DNA of 64,000 nucleotides from Mesobacillus maritimus (GCF_019749255.1 NZ_JACWFH010000036.1:79323-143322), one strand, 5' to 3'. Positions 9,570 through 18,020 are shown, counted from the stretch's first letter. Notes: a model not told the origin generated them from the letters alone. Translations and numbers: made by a program.

Positions 9570-9584
9570 GGTATAAACCATACC
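9570..9584. promoter_or_regulatory. palindrome in front of the methyltransferase gene
   Basis: GGTAT-N5-ATACC lies 17 bases before the start codon, overlapping the leader next to the GAAAGG ribosome site. Its place fits an operator or a translation-masking hairpin controlling methylase dose. No controller-protein gene is visible, so self-control by the methyltransferase is a guess. Confidence 0.3.
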
Positions 9585-9600
9585 GAAAGGATGTACGTTT

Positions 9601-10848
9601 ATGTTAAAAGTAATAGAACTATTCGCTGGAGTAGGTGGATTTAGACTGGGCCTAGAAGCGACAAAAGGCTTTGAAGTCGTATGGGGGAACCAATGGGAAC
9701 CTTCCAAGAAGGCACAAGATGCCTTCGATTGTTATGCGAGGAACTTCGAGGGAAAAGGAATTCACTCGAATGAAGATATAGCTACAGTTAACGCATCGAA
9801 TTTAATTGATTTAAATCCAGAAGTAATTGTGGGCGGATTTCCATGTCAGGATTATTCTGTTGCCCGAAGTTTATCTGGGGAAAAAGGGATACAAGGTAAA
9901 AAAGGGGTCCTATTTTGGGAAATTATGAGGCTTGCAAGAGAAATTAGACCAAAGTACTTGTTGCTGGAGAATGTCGATCGTCTATTAAAATCTCCTGCTA
10001 AACAACGAGGAAGAGACTTTTCTATTATGTTGGCTAGTTTCAATGAAGCAGGATATTCGGTAGAATGGCGGGTTATTAACGCTGCGGAATATGGTTTTGC
10101 TCAAAGGCGACGCAGAGTGTTTATATTTGCCGTTCGAAATGATAGTCCATATGTTCACACTCGTAAAATGATTGGTCATTCAAGAATGTTAAGACAGGAA
10201 GGATTTTTTGCTGGGGCATTCCCAGTTACTGATGAACTGTCTAAACATAAGCCAAGTGAATTTGAACTATCATCAGACCTTGTTTTTGTTTCTGACCATT
10301 TTTCAGCCAATTATAATAACGCTGGAATAATGCGCAATGGCGTAGTATACACAGAAGAGCTCATTCCAAAAGAGGAAAAGCCCACAACATTGGGAGAAAT
10401 TATCGAATCGAATGTGGATGCGAAATATTATCTATCAAAAGGTGCAATCGAGAAGTTCAAGTATTTAAAAGGTCCTAAAAAGATTGAACGGACATCTGCG
10501 AGCGGACATAAATACATTTTTTCTGAAGGTGGAATGGCGTTCCCAGAACCGTTAGACAAGCCTGGTCGAACTATGCTAACCAGTGAAGCAACTACCAATC
10601 GGAGTAGTCATGTAATCGAAGATCCAGAAACAAAACAAATCCGAGTTTTAACGCCAGTTGAATGTGAGCGGCTCAACGGCTTCCCCGATAATTGGACCTC
10701 CGGAATGTCCGAACGAATGAGATATTTTTGTATGGGAAATGCCTTAGTAGTTGGTTTGATTGAGCGGATGGGTCAACGAATTCTTGAAATTGAAGAAGCA
10801 GATAAGAAAGCTGTGAGTGAAGAGCCGCAGCAATTGAGTCTGTTTTAA
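9601..10848 (+). CDS. C5-cytosine DNA methyltransferase (probable GATC partner)
   Basis: A 415-residue m5C methyltransferase that should protect DNA from the Sau3AI-type nuclease at 607-2085. Motifs in order: I, ELFAGVGGFRLG (6-17, SAM binding); IV, GGFPCQDYS (78-86) with catalytic C82; VI, LLENVDRLL (about 121-129); VIII, QRRRRVFIF (about 166-174); X, RVLTPVECERLNGFP near 350. The stretch between VIII and IX is the target-recognition region. Length equals the M.Sau3AI class (about 410). ATG 9601 is preceded by GAAAGG 10 bases upstream. It is transcribed alone behind a terminator. Specificity for GATC is inferred from the nuclease family and not read from the sequence. Confidence 0.92.
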   Translation: MLKVIELFAGVGGFRLGLEATKGFEVVWGNQWEPSKKAQDAFDCYARNFEGKGIHSNEDIATVNASNLIDLNPEVIVGGFPCQDYSVARSLSGEKGIQGKKGVLFWEIMRLAREIRPKYLLLENVDRLLKSPAKQRGRDFSIMLASFNEAGYSVEWRVINAAEYGFAQRRRRVFIFAVRNDSPYVHTRKMIGHSRMLRQEGFFAGAFPVTDELSKHKPSEFELSSDLVFVSDHFSANYNNAGIMRNGVVYTEELIPKEEKPTTLGEIIESNVDAKYYLSKGAIEKFKYLKGPKKIERTSASGHKYIFSEGGMAFPEPLDKPGRTMLTSEATTNRSSHVIEDPETKQIRVLTPVECERLNGFPDNWTSGMSERMRYFCMGNALVVGLIERMGQRILEIEEADKKAVSEEPQQLSLF

Positions 10849-10859
10849 TTATTCACTAG

Positions 10860-10894
10860 AAAATCCTCAGCCTTTTTGGTTGTGGATTTTTTTT
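10860..10894 (+). terminator. terminator of the methyltransferase gene
   Basis: AAAATCC (10860-10866) pairs with GGATTTT at 10884-10890, extended by the inner AGCC/GGTT pairing, and ends in a run of eight T. Confidence 0.65.
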
Positions 10895-11486
10895 GTTGAG
10901 GTTGAAGAATGATCTGTGTTACCTAAAGAGATATGAAAGCTAATATTCTTAGGCATTATCCCAAAATAAACTTTCTTTTCATTAAATATGCAATTGTGAA
11001 CACTAGAGCAATAGAAACTTTGGCGTTGCCTACTATTTATTTAAATATTGCTCTTTCTTAATTTTAGGTTCTTCAACTTGGTTAAATTGGTCACCTTGTT
11101 TTTCCTCTGGGAATGTGTTTGGGGAACGTATGATAACGAGTGGGTTTATAGTGATGAATGGACCGGTGAGGGGTTCTAGAATTTCGATGAGGCAATGAAC
11201 GTCCTGAATCAATGCATGAGGAAAAGTGAGGAAGAAACCGAGATGTGTGTGTACAATTATTTAAATCATAAATAGACAATTGAAAGAAGAAAATCATTAA
11301 ACCTAGGCAATGAAGAATGGTAGGTTTTAAAGGTCCCAAGCTTTTTGCCTGGAGTTCTCCGATATTTAATAGAAGAAAAGATGCTTGTTATTTCAATGAT
11401 ACAAAAGGGTCAATAAAAGGGAGAATAATAAAATAGAAACATGCCATAATAACGGTGTACTAATTTTAGAAAGGAAGTTGTTGAAA
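10895..11486. other. intergenic with a possible decayed reading frame
   Basis: No intact gene. On the plus strand a frame around 11090-11275 reads WVYSDEWTGEGF, stop, NFDEAMNVLNQCMRKSEEE and ends at a stop near 11273. It looks protein-like but is broken by stops and was not recognised. Confidence 0.3.
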
Positions 11487-11843
11487 ATGAAAAAATGGTT
11501 TTTTGTTCTGTTATCCAGTGTGTTATTGGTAACTGGATTCGTAGCGCCTGCATTCGCACAAGAAGATGTCGATTGTGGCGACTTCAACGGGGATGGACGA
11601 GCAGTTGCTGAGTTTTGGGTAGGGAACGGCTATAGTGCAACCAATGACCCACATCGCTTAGACGCGGATGGAGATGGTCTACCGTGTGAAGCCTCCCAAG
11701 CAGATATTGATTACTACAGAAATGCCGGTGGAGCAACTTTGCCGAACACTGCTTCTAATCATGTTGCGATGGTAGTTTTAGGTGGTGGGATTGCTGCAGC
11801 AGGTATTCTGATGTCTATAAGACGTAAAAAAGGGATGGAATAA
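11487..11843 (+). CDS. secreted Excalibur-domain protein with LPNTA sorting signal
   Basis: A 118-residue surface protein. Residues 1-25 form a signal peptide ending APAFAQ. Residues 28-70 form an Excalibur domain: DCGDFNGDGR, then DPHRLDADGDGLPCEA, with two Cys and a D-x-D-x-D-G calcium-type loop. The C-terminus has the sorting signal LPNTA, a hydrophobic segment and the basic tail RRKKG. LPNTA is the motif used by class D sortases, and a class D sortase is encoded 55 bases downstream, so this is probably its dedicated substrate. ATG 11487 was chosen (AAGGAAG about 9 bases upstream); TTG codons at 11478 and 11481 are alternatives. The Excalibur domain is otherwise found with secreted nucleases, but no nuclease domain is present here. 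Confidence 0.85.
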   Translation: MKKWFFVLLSSVLLVTGFVAPAFAQEDVDCGDFNGDGRAVAEFWVGNGYSATNDPHRLDADGDGLPCEASQADIDYYRNAGGATLPNTASNHVAMVVLGGGIAAAGILMSIRRKKGME

Positions 11844-11850
11844 CCAGTAG

Positions 11851-11879
11851 AGCGACGGGAGAAAATCCTGTCGCTTTTA
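11851..11879 (+). terminator. terminator or attenuator between substrate and sortase
   Basis: AGCGACGGGA (11851-11860) pairs with TCCTGTCGCT (11866-11875) with one wobble, followed by TTTAT. The weak tail suggests partial read-through, which would make substrate more abundant than sortase. Confidence 0.5.
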
Positions 11880-11897
11880 TATGTTAGGGGGATTCAC

Positions 11898-12581
11898 TTG
11901 AAAAGAGTCATGGGTCTTTGTTTCATTCTGATTGGTTTTTTAATATCTGCGGTAAATCTTGTGGAATGGCAAATTGCGCGTTCCGCAGCTGAGGAAATGA
12001 CTAAAGAAGAAGTGAAACAATATGAAGAAGCAAGGACAACAAAACAATGGACAAATCAAAACAAGGAGATAGGAATTGAAAGAAAGGAGCTGCCTTCAAA
12101 TTCTCGATTTGAAATAAAAAAAGAAGCACAAATAGCCAGTACCGAAGTAAATCATGAGACTGGAGAAAAGGTAGCTTTATTAATTGTCCCGAAAATTGAA
12201 CAAAAGTATTCTGTTCGTTGGGGGACAGAGGAGCAGGTGCTAAAAAAAGGAGTAGGTATGTTTGTCAGTGATTGGACAACGGCCCCTAATGGTGGTGGAC
12301 ACACGGTCCTAAGCGGACATAGAGATACTGTTTTTTATAGAATGGATGAAATTGAAGAACAAGATTTCCTTCTGTTAGAGTATGAGGACAAGGTCTACAC
12401 CTATCAGGTTGCGAAGATATGGATAACGGATGAGAACGATCGATCAATCATTGTCAAAAAAGAAAAGCCAATGTTAACGATCACAACCTGCTATCCATTT
12501 AACTATGTAGGCAATGCAACGGAACGATATATTATACAAGCTGACTTAATAGACAAGGAAGAAAAATCCCAATCTACCTAA
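11898..12581 (+). CDS. class D sortase
   Basis: A 227-residue membrane-anchored transpeptidase that attaches LPxTA-type proteins to peptidoglycan. Residues 5-22 form an N-terminal membrane anchor. The sortase core follows: SGHRDT with the catalytic His near 140, TITTCYPFNY with the catalytic Cys near 197, and the catalytic Arg in ATERYI near 208. Start is TTG 11898 with AGGGGG 5-7 bases upstream; no better start exists. It lies directly behind the LPNTA substrate gene, separated by a weak terminator. A 60-residue charged linker separates anchor and core. Confidence 0.9.
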   Translation: MKRVMGLCFILIGFLISAVNLVEWQIARSAAEEMTKEEVKQYEEARTTKQWTNQNKEIGIERKELPSNSRFEIKKEAQIASTEVNHETGEKVALLIVPKIEQKYSVRWGTEEQVLKKGVGMFVSDWTTAPNGGGHTVLSGHRDTVFYRMDEIEEQDFLLLEYEDKVYTYQVAKIWITDENDRSIIVKKEKPMLTITTCYPFNYVGNATERYIIQADLIDKEEKSQST

Positions 12582-12658
12582 AAACAAATCATACATAGTA
12601 CTATGAGTTTATTCATTGGGGCAATAGATGTCCCTTGTTATGCCATTTTTTCTCGGCA

Positions 12659-13060
12659 TTAATCTTTTACTTCCATCAACTGTTTCATCGCAGGAATGTC
12701 CGCAGGAGCCCACCTTAAAGACGATAAGTTTTCTCTTTTCAACCAGATGAGCTTTGAATGCTCTCTGGCTGTTGGGGTTCCCAGAACAATTTTCGCTTTG
12801 ATTGAGAGTAAATTCACGGTAATAGCATCATATTCATGGGTATTGTCGTTGAATATTTCATAGGAGGTTTCGATGGTACATCCAAGTTCCTCCGAAATTT
12901 CTCTCACCAAGGCAGAGTATGGATCCTCATTCTTCTCTACTTTTCCACCAGGAAATTCCCATAGATTCCCCATCGACATCTCTGGTGACCTTAGCGCGCA
13001 CAATATCTCGTCCTGATCATTTTCAATGATGGCTGCGACAACTTTTATTTGTTTTTTCAT
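12659..13060 (-). CDS. Nudix hydrolase, MutT-like
   Basis: A 133-residue Nudix enzyme, probably cleaning up oxidised or non-canonical nucleoside triphosphates. The Nudix box spans residues 38-60 (GGKVEKNEDP, then REISEELG) and matches G-x5-E-x7-R-E-U-x-E-E-x-G-U fully. The N-terminal KKQIKVVAAII strand and the GNLWEFPGGK segment are typical of MutT/CTP pyrophosphohydrolase-like members. The ATG at 13060 is preceded by GGAGG. Single gene convergent with the sortase; exact substrate not predictable. Confidence 0.9.
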   Translation of the reverse strand: MKKQIKVVAAIIENDQDEILCALRSPEMSMGNLWEFPGGKVEKNEDPYSALVREISEELGCTIETSYEIFNDNTHEYDAITVNLLSIKAKIVLGTPTAREHSKLIWLKRENLSSLRWAPADIPAMKQLMEVKD

Positions 13061-13227
13061 ATAGGCCTCCAGCGGGTTTTTATTATTTTCTATCTTATCA
13101 TCATGTTTAGAAAGATTAAAATCTGATATGCTTTTGCAATTTTATAAAGCTTTGATAGAAGGAATGACTTCTTAAGTAGAAACGAATACTAGAACCTGGA
13201 AATATATCGCAAAAGGGAGTGCTATGC

Positions 13228-14163
13228 ATGCGTGCAGTTGTTATTAATGAGTATGGAAGTAAAGATGTACTAGTGGAGCAGGAGCTACCGAAACCAGAGG
13301 TTCAAGCAAATCAAGTCCTTGTGGAGGTTTATGCAACTAGCATTAATCCGATTGATTGGAAACTTCGTGCAGGTTATTTGAAGCAGATGCTAGATTGGCC
13401 ATTCCCGATTATCCTTGGTTGGGATGTTGCGGGGAAGATTGTTGAAGTTGGCAGTGAAGTGAAAAGTTTTCAGGTCGGGGATGAAATTTTTGCGCGACCG
13501 GATACGACCAATAAAGGGACTTATGCGGAATTTACGACTGTGGATGAGGACTTGCTCGCGAAAAAGCCTAGTAACCTGACATTTGAAGAAGCTGCCTCGA
13601 TTCCATTAGCAGGGTTAACCGCTTGGCAGTGTCTCGTGGATACTACAAAGGCCAAGCAAGGAGATAAAGTACTTATCCATGCAGGAGCGGGTGGTGTAGG
13701 AAGTTTAGCCATTCAAATGGCGAAACATTTGGGTGCCTATGTAGCGACAACAGCGAGTGAAAAAAATGAAGCTTATGTAAAAGAGCTAGGTGCAGATGCA
13801 TTCATTAATTACCGCACCCAACAATTTGAAGAAGAAGTAAGTGATTATGATGTGGTCATTGATACAATGGGCGGTGAGATTTTAAATAAAAGTTTCCAAG
13901 TATTAAAGCCTGGTGGCAGACTCGTAACGATTGCCGGACAACCCGAACCAGCATTAGCAGAAAAGCATCAAGTAACAGCTAGCTCCTATTGGTTAACGCC
14001 AAATGGCAAACAACTAAGTGAACTAGGCGAATTACTTGAGAAAGGAATCCTTAAGCCACAAGTAGGTCATGTATTTGATTTTTCAGCAGAAGCGTTACAA
14101 AAAGCACATGAATTAAGCGAAACCCATCATGCCAAAGGGAAGATTGTCATAAAAGTTAAATAG
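13228..14163 (+). CDS. MDR-family NADP-dependent oxidoreductase (quinone reductase-like)
   Basis: A 311-residue zinc-free medium-chain dehydrogenase, likely reducing quinones or reactive enals with NADPH. The N-terminal GroES-like fold has the signature NPIDWKLRAG; the Rossmann part contains HAGAGGVGSLAIQMAK near 150-165, the nucleotide-binding AxxGGVG pattern. Length is standard for the family. ATG 13228 follows AAAAGGGAG by 8 bases. No zinc-binding Cys cluster is present. Fragments of a second, closely related copy lie rearranged at 16781-16890. Confidence 0.88.
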   Translation: MRAVVINEYGSKDVLVEQELPKPEVQANQVLVEVYATSINPIDWKLRAGYLKQMLDWPFPIILGWDVAGKIVEVGSEVKSFQVGDEIFARPDTTNKGTYAEFTTVDEDLLAKKPSNLTFEEAASIPLAGLTAWQCLVDTTKAKQGDKVLIHAGAGGVGSLAIQMAKHLGAYVATTASEKNEAYVKELGADAFINYRTQQFEEEVSDYDVVIDTMGGEILNKSFQVLKPGGRLVTIAGQPEPALAEKHQVTASSYWLTPNGKQLSELGELLEKGILKPQVGHVFDFSAEALQKAHELSETHHAKGKIVIKVK

Positions 14164-14169
14164 GACGAC

Positions 14170-14221
14170 GGGACAGGTACCTGGCCTTGTTGATCTTTTC
14201 AGTAGACGGTGTACTTGTCCC
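14170..14221. repeat. long inverted repeat between convergent genes
   Basis: GGGACAGGTAC (14170-14180) pairs with GTACTTGTCCC (14211-14221) with one wobble. Related 'GGGACA...TGTCCC' and 'GTGCCTGGCAC' texts occur at about 60668-60690 and 61055-61067. It probably is a dispersed Bacillus hairpin repeat acting as a two-way terminator; its right arm overlaps the padR stop codon. Confidence 0.5.
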
Positions 14222-14772
14222 TATTTACCGATTTCTTTCAAAAACGTTAATAGATTTTCCATCCAACGGATATTTTCATCTGCCTGTTTAAAGGCGTGGT
14301 CACGAATAAATTCGACGGCTCTTTGCTGTTTTTCATCAAGGATTGCGAATTGTTTTTGCATTTCTTCGTTTTGTCTTACTTCTCGGTAATGGGCCCACTT
14401 CTGTTTTTCTTGTTTGATTGCATCTTCGAGGAAAATGGCAGCTTTTTCTGGGTTGATATATTTAACCAAATAAATCGAGATATACAAATCTTCAACTTTA
14501 GACCCCTTTTTAAAACTTCTGTAGATTTCTTCTTCAAGAAAGTCTCGCCCATCTTCAGTGATTTTGTACAATGTTTTGTTGGGGCGATTTTCTTTATGAA
14601 CCGTTTCGACTGGTTCAATCAGTCCTTTTTTCTGAAGGGCTTCAAAATTATAGTAAAATTTTCCCTCACTCATATTTTGAACGGGTAGCGCATCGAGTAA
14701 GGCTTTCTTTAATTTATATGGATGGCTCGTTTCTTCTGCTAAATTCCCAAGTATAAATAATGATAAAGACAC
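14221..14772 (-). CDS. PadR-family transcriptional regulator
   Basis: A 183-residue PadR regulator. Residues 1-75 form the winged helix (MSLSLFILGNL, then SEGKFYYNFEALQKKGLI), and the remainder is the helical dimerisation domain typical of PadR subfamily 2. It is divergent from the P450 gene at 15023, with 250 bases between them, so the P450 is the likely target. A palindrome ACTCT-N4-AGAGT lies in that gap. Ligand unknown. Confidence 0.85.
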   Translation of the reverse strand: MSLSLFILGNLAEETSHPYKLKKALLDALPVQNMSEGKFYYNFEALQKKGLIEPVETVHKENRPNKTLYKITEDGRDFLEEEIYRSFKKGSKVEDLYISIYLVKYINPEKAAIFLEDAIKQEKQKWAHYREVRQNEEMQKQFAILDEKQQRAVEFIRDHAFKQADENIRWMENLLTFLKEIGK

Positions 14773-14950
14773 GTGAAGCTCTCCTTCCTAACATCAATCC
14801 TTTAAATGTTTAAATTTTACCATAATCTTTCTGTGTCTTCCTTCCCTTATAAAAAACAGCCGTTGAATACGGGTGAATAAATACCTATAAAACTTTTCTT
14901 TCACTTGAAGATAGGGGTGTTTACCCATTACCAATTACTCTGTAAAAACT

Positions 14951-14964
14951 ACTCTGATTAGAGT
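14951..14964. promoter_or_regulatory. palindrome between padR and P450 gene
   Basis: ACTCT-GATT-AGAGT is a perfect 5+5 palindrome 59 bases before the P450 start; a related half, TTACTCT, precedes it. It may be the PadR operator. Confidence 0.4.
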
Positions 14965-15022
14965 AAAGTGAAAGAGTAAGCAAATGCTGTAGATTTAAAT
15001 TGTGGAGGAGGCAAAATATTTT

Positions 15023-16261
15023 ATGACGAAAGAAATCATCCCAATTAATGAAATCACCAACTTCCAGTCACGTGCGGAAGAATTTTTCCCAATTGAATGG
15101 TACAAACATATGTTAGAGAATCATCCGGTGTATTATCATGAAGCAACAGATACATGGAATGTGTTTAAATACGAACATGTGAAACAAGTGTTGAGCAATT
15201 ATGAGTACTTTTCGAGTGAAGGTACGAGAACAGCGATTTTTGTTGGAGATAATCACAAAAAAAGCGCGGACAATGAAGAATCTCCAATGAACTTGACTAA
15301 TTTGGATCCGCCGCGTCATCGTAAAAGTCGCTCATTGCTGTCGGCCGCTTTTACGCCGCGTAGTTTAAAGACTTGGGAACCACGGATTCAACAGATTGCA
15401 TCCAATTTGGTAGATGAAATTCAAGTAGATGAACCTATTAATATTGTGGAAGCATTAGCTGGACCGTTACCATGCTTTGTCATTGCCGATTTATTTGGTG
15501 TGCCACTTCAAGATCGCTATCAGTTTAAAAAATGGGTGGATATTCTTTTCCAACCTTATGATGAAAGCAGATTAGCAGAGATTGAGATGGAAAAAGAAAA
15601 AGCGGCGAGAGAGTATTTCGAATATCTTTACCCAATTGTGGTTCAAAAAAGGACCAACCTTTCCGATGATATCATTTCCGATTTAATCCGCGCTGAAGTA
15701 AATGGAGAACGATTTACCGATGAAGAAATTGTACAGGTTACGATGTTACTTCTAGGGGCGGGTGTTGAAACAACAAGCCACGCGCTTGCAAATTCCTTTT
15801 ATGGATTGCTCTATGATGATTCGTCTGTCTATGGTGAACTTAGAAATAACCTTGAATTGTTGCCGAACGCAGTAGAAGAAATGCTCCGTTATCGCTTCCA
15901 TTCTTCTAGACGGGACCGGACGGTAAAACAAGACAATGATTTGCTAGGTATCCCATTGAAAAAGGGCGATGTTGTGATTGCTTGGATGAGTGCATGTAAT
16001 CTTGATGGAGATATGTTTGAAAATCCTTACACAATAGATATTCATCGGAAAAATAATAAAAAGCATTTAACGTTTGGAAGTGGTCCGCATTTCTGTTTGG
16101 GCGCTCCTCTTGCTCGATTAGAAATGAACATTGCTCTGGAAACGTTTATTAAAAGGTTTTCTCGCATTGAACCGATTAAAGGATATGAATTAGAACAAAA
16201 TTTAACTGCTTCTGCCACGGGGCAGTCGCTAACCTCATTGCCAATGAAAGTATATGAGTAA
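15023..16261 (+). CDS. cytochrome P450 (CYP107/CYP109-like)
   Basis: A 412-residue soluble bacterial P450. I-helix LLLGAGVETTSH holds the oxygen-activating A-G-x-E-T-T; the K-helix EEMLRYR gives E-x-x-R; the heme loop FGSGPHFCLGAPLARLE has its Cys near residue 357. LDPPRHRKSRSLL near 95-107 is the C-helix WxxxR-equivalent. ATG 15023 was chosen over the GTG at 15002 because GGAGGAGG lies between them. No ferredoxin or reductase gene is adjacent, so electrons must come from elsewhere. Probably controlled by the divergent PadR. Substrate cannot be predicted. Confidence 0.92.
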   Translation: MTKEIIPINEITNFQSRAEEFFPIEWYKHMLENHPVYYHEATDTWNVFKYEHVKQVLSNYEYFSSEGTRTAIFVGDNHKKSADNEESPMNLTNLDPPRHRKSRSLLSAAFTPRSLKTWEPRIQQIASNLVDEIQVDEPINIVEALAGPLPCFVIADLFGVPLQDRYQFKKWVDILFQPYDESRLAEIEMEKEKAAREYFEYLYPIVVQKRTNLSDDIISDLIRAEVNGERFTDEEIVQVTMLLLGAGVETTSHALANSFYGLLYDDSSVYGELRNNLELLPNAVEEMLRYRFHSSRRDRTVKQDNDLLGIPLKKGDVVIAWMSACNLDGDMFENPYTIDIHRKNNKKHLTFGSGPHFCLGAPLARLEMNIALETFIKRFSRIEPIKGYELEQNLTASATGQSLTSLPMKVYE

Positions 16262-16275
16262 AATATAAAGGAAGG

Positions 16276-16306
16276 GAACATCAGATTATACTGGTGTTCT
16301 TTTTTT
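16276..16306 (+). terminator. terminator of the P450 gene
   Basis: GAACATCAG (16276-16284) pairs with CTGGTGTTC (16291-16299) with one wobble, followed by seven T. Confidence 0.75.
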
Positions 16307-16380
16307 GTCTGGTGTTTAGGAGGATCTTTTAATTTCTGTTTGTATTAAATGATTGTTCCAGGAAGAAGGAGAAAGGGCGA

Positions 16381-16700
16381 ATGAATGAAAATGAAGGAAT
16401 TAAAGAAGTATTTTTAGCAGCTCAAATAAATGATTAAGCTTCTTTAAACAAGTTACTAACAGGAAATACTAATCTAGCTTACCGAGTAAATGATGTTGGA
16501 CTTACGCCGATAGGATATGCAGCGCTTTTGGCCAACCCGGGGCCGTGAAAACATTATTAAAAATTGGGACAAATGGAACGGGTTGTCGTATTCGAAATTA
16601 AGTTTTATCCAGTCGAATAACAGCTTTGCATGCAGCGATTGCAGGTGAGAGGAAATTAGGGGTGATTGGAGCATTTTACTAGAACACGGATTGCTTCTTC
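16381..16700 (+). pseudogene. decayed ankyrin-repeat protein gene
   Basis: ATG 16381 follows GAGAAAGGGCG and opens MNENEGIKEVFLAAQIND, stop, then ASLNKLLTGNTNLAYRVNDV and GLTPIGYAALLANPG. After a frame change come VKTLLKIGTNG and ITALHAAIAGERKL. GLTPIGYAA and TALHAAIAG are ankyrin helix-loop signatures. At least two in-frame stops and two frame changes make it dead. Intact relatives are cytosolic proteins of about 120-200 residues. Confidence 0.75.
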
Positions 16701-16780
16701 GGCTGAGTACTTGTTCTTTCTTATAGTTGCTAAATCGGAGCTTTGTCTCTATTTGCTTCTCATTGCTTGACCTTCGTATG

Positions 16781-16890
16781 ATCCACAAGACACTGCCAAG
16801 CAGTTAACCCTGCTAATGGAATCGAGGCAGCTTCTTCAGATGTCAGGTTACTATCATGCGTAAGGGAAGATTGTTATTAAAGTTAAATAA
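16781..16890. pseudogene. scrambled fragments of an MDR oxidoreductase gene
   Basis: Bases 16781-16852 are the near-identical reverse complement of 13570-13640 inside the intact MDR gene (including GGCAGCTTCTTCAGATGTCA). They are joined directly to 16852-16890, a forward copy of the last 36 bases of that gene, including AAAGTTAAATAA. So an inverted internal piece is fused to a direct 3' end piece of a lost paralogue. Confidence 0.8.
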
Positions 16891-17339
16891 TTGGTGCGAG
16901 AAATAGTAGCGAAACCATCACCCGTTTGTGATTTTAAAGATACGTAAATGGTATTGAATTTATAGGTAGTAGGATGTTTACCCCTTTATCTATAAATAGA
17001 CACAAAAAAGCTCACGCTGAAGTTTACGGGTTCTGTTTCCTATCACAAACTTTAAAATGAAATTTTTTTGTATTTGAAATTCACACCCGTTTTTGTTGGT
17101 TTAAAGCCATTTGTGTAGAAAAACATAGTTAAATGTACCCATATTTCGATATCTAAAATGCCAAACAATCTTGTTAATATACACAGTATAATTGGATATA
17201 TATGTGAAAATAGGTACTCAATGCTGACGGCAGGCTTGTTAAAGAAGTTGGTATATTTTCCATCAAATTTTTGAAAGATAAATTAAAGGACCACTTACAA
17301 GTTATCTTTCTTTAAAATAAAATTAAATAAGGTGATTGA
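16891..17339. other. intergenic, no gene seen
   Basis: AT-rich, stop-filled on both strands. No hairpin with a T-run and no recognisable remnant was found apart from the ribosome site AAGGTG for the next gene. Confidence 0.4.
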
Positions 17340-17834
17340 ATGGAATTTATGAAGTATGAAGGTGAATGGTATGTCTGGGCGTTAGTGGCGATATCGATCT
17401 TATTTGTATTACTCATGCCTAAAAAAAATTTAACATGGGTCGGCATATTTATTACTTTTGTTTTTTCCGCTGGCTTGACTTGGACTTTTGATACTATGTC
17501 AATGTCCACATTTAACCTATTTGACCTAGCAAAAAAAATATCAATTGAGTTAAGTGATGCCTTTTTAATTGGCTTTGTTCCTGCAAGCATTGCCACGATC
17601 TTTGTAAATTTCTATAATCGTAAGAAGGCATGGATGTTTGCACTTGTTTTTACTTTATTGTGTTTTATTTTAGAATTCGGTTTAGTCCAGTTTGGATATA
17701 TGAAAAATAACAGTTGGAATACATGGTATGGAATACCAGTATATTTCATTATTTTTAAATTCTTCTTTCCTTGGTTTTATGAACTTACTTTTAAAACAAT
17801 GAATAAAAATACGAATGAAGGGGAGTTCATCTAA
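17340..17834 (+). CDS. multi-pass membrane protein, possibly CBO0543 family
   Basis: A 164-residue hydrophobic protein with about five membrane segments: 12-25, 30-48, 78-93, 98-118 and 131-146. The closing NTWYGIPVYFIIFKFFFPWFYE segment resembles the small membrane proteins annotated CBO0543 in Bacillaceae, whose function is unknown. ATG 17340 follows AAGGTG by 5 bases. It is a single-gene unit, followed by a long hairpin at 18021. Family assignment is from memory of the C-terminal pattern only. Confidence 0.65.
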   Translation: MEFMKYEGEWYVWALVAISILFVLLMPKKNLTWVGIFITFVFSAGLTWTFDTMSMSTFNLFDLAKKISIELSDAFLIGFVPASIATIFVNFYNRKKAWMFALVFTLLCFILEFGLVQFGYMKNNSWNTWYGIPVYFIIFKFFFPWFYELTFKTMNKNTNEGEFI

Positions 17835-18020
17835 CCAATAATCGTTTCTATGGCTCATTTACCTTTTTCAATAAGGTTTGTTCAACAAGCTAGCGACCAA
17901 TCAGGATAGTAAAAAGCGGCTCGGCTCGGTAAGGGAAAATAGAGATCCGTTTTGAGATGCATACTCAAAAATAGAGCCCCAATGACAATGATATGAACAA
18001 AAGAAATGACATAGTAAAAA

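Noticed and set aside
607..10848. Naming the defence region BREX, DISARM or Gabija
   Set aside because: No PglZ, BrxC, DrmA/DrmB, phospholipase-D or TOPRIM nuclease gene is present; only the Sau3AI-type R-M and the helicase trio are supported.
12643..12661. ATGCC...GGCAT hairpin as a terminator between the sortase and Nudix genes
   Set aside because: Five-base stem without a T-run on either strand; too weak to support.
14296..14688. 130-codon plus-strand frame inside padR
   Set aside because: Phe-rich antisense shadow of a clear PadR gene.
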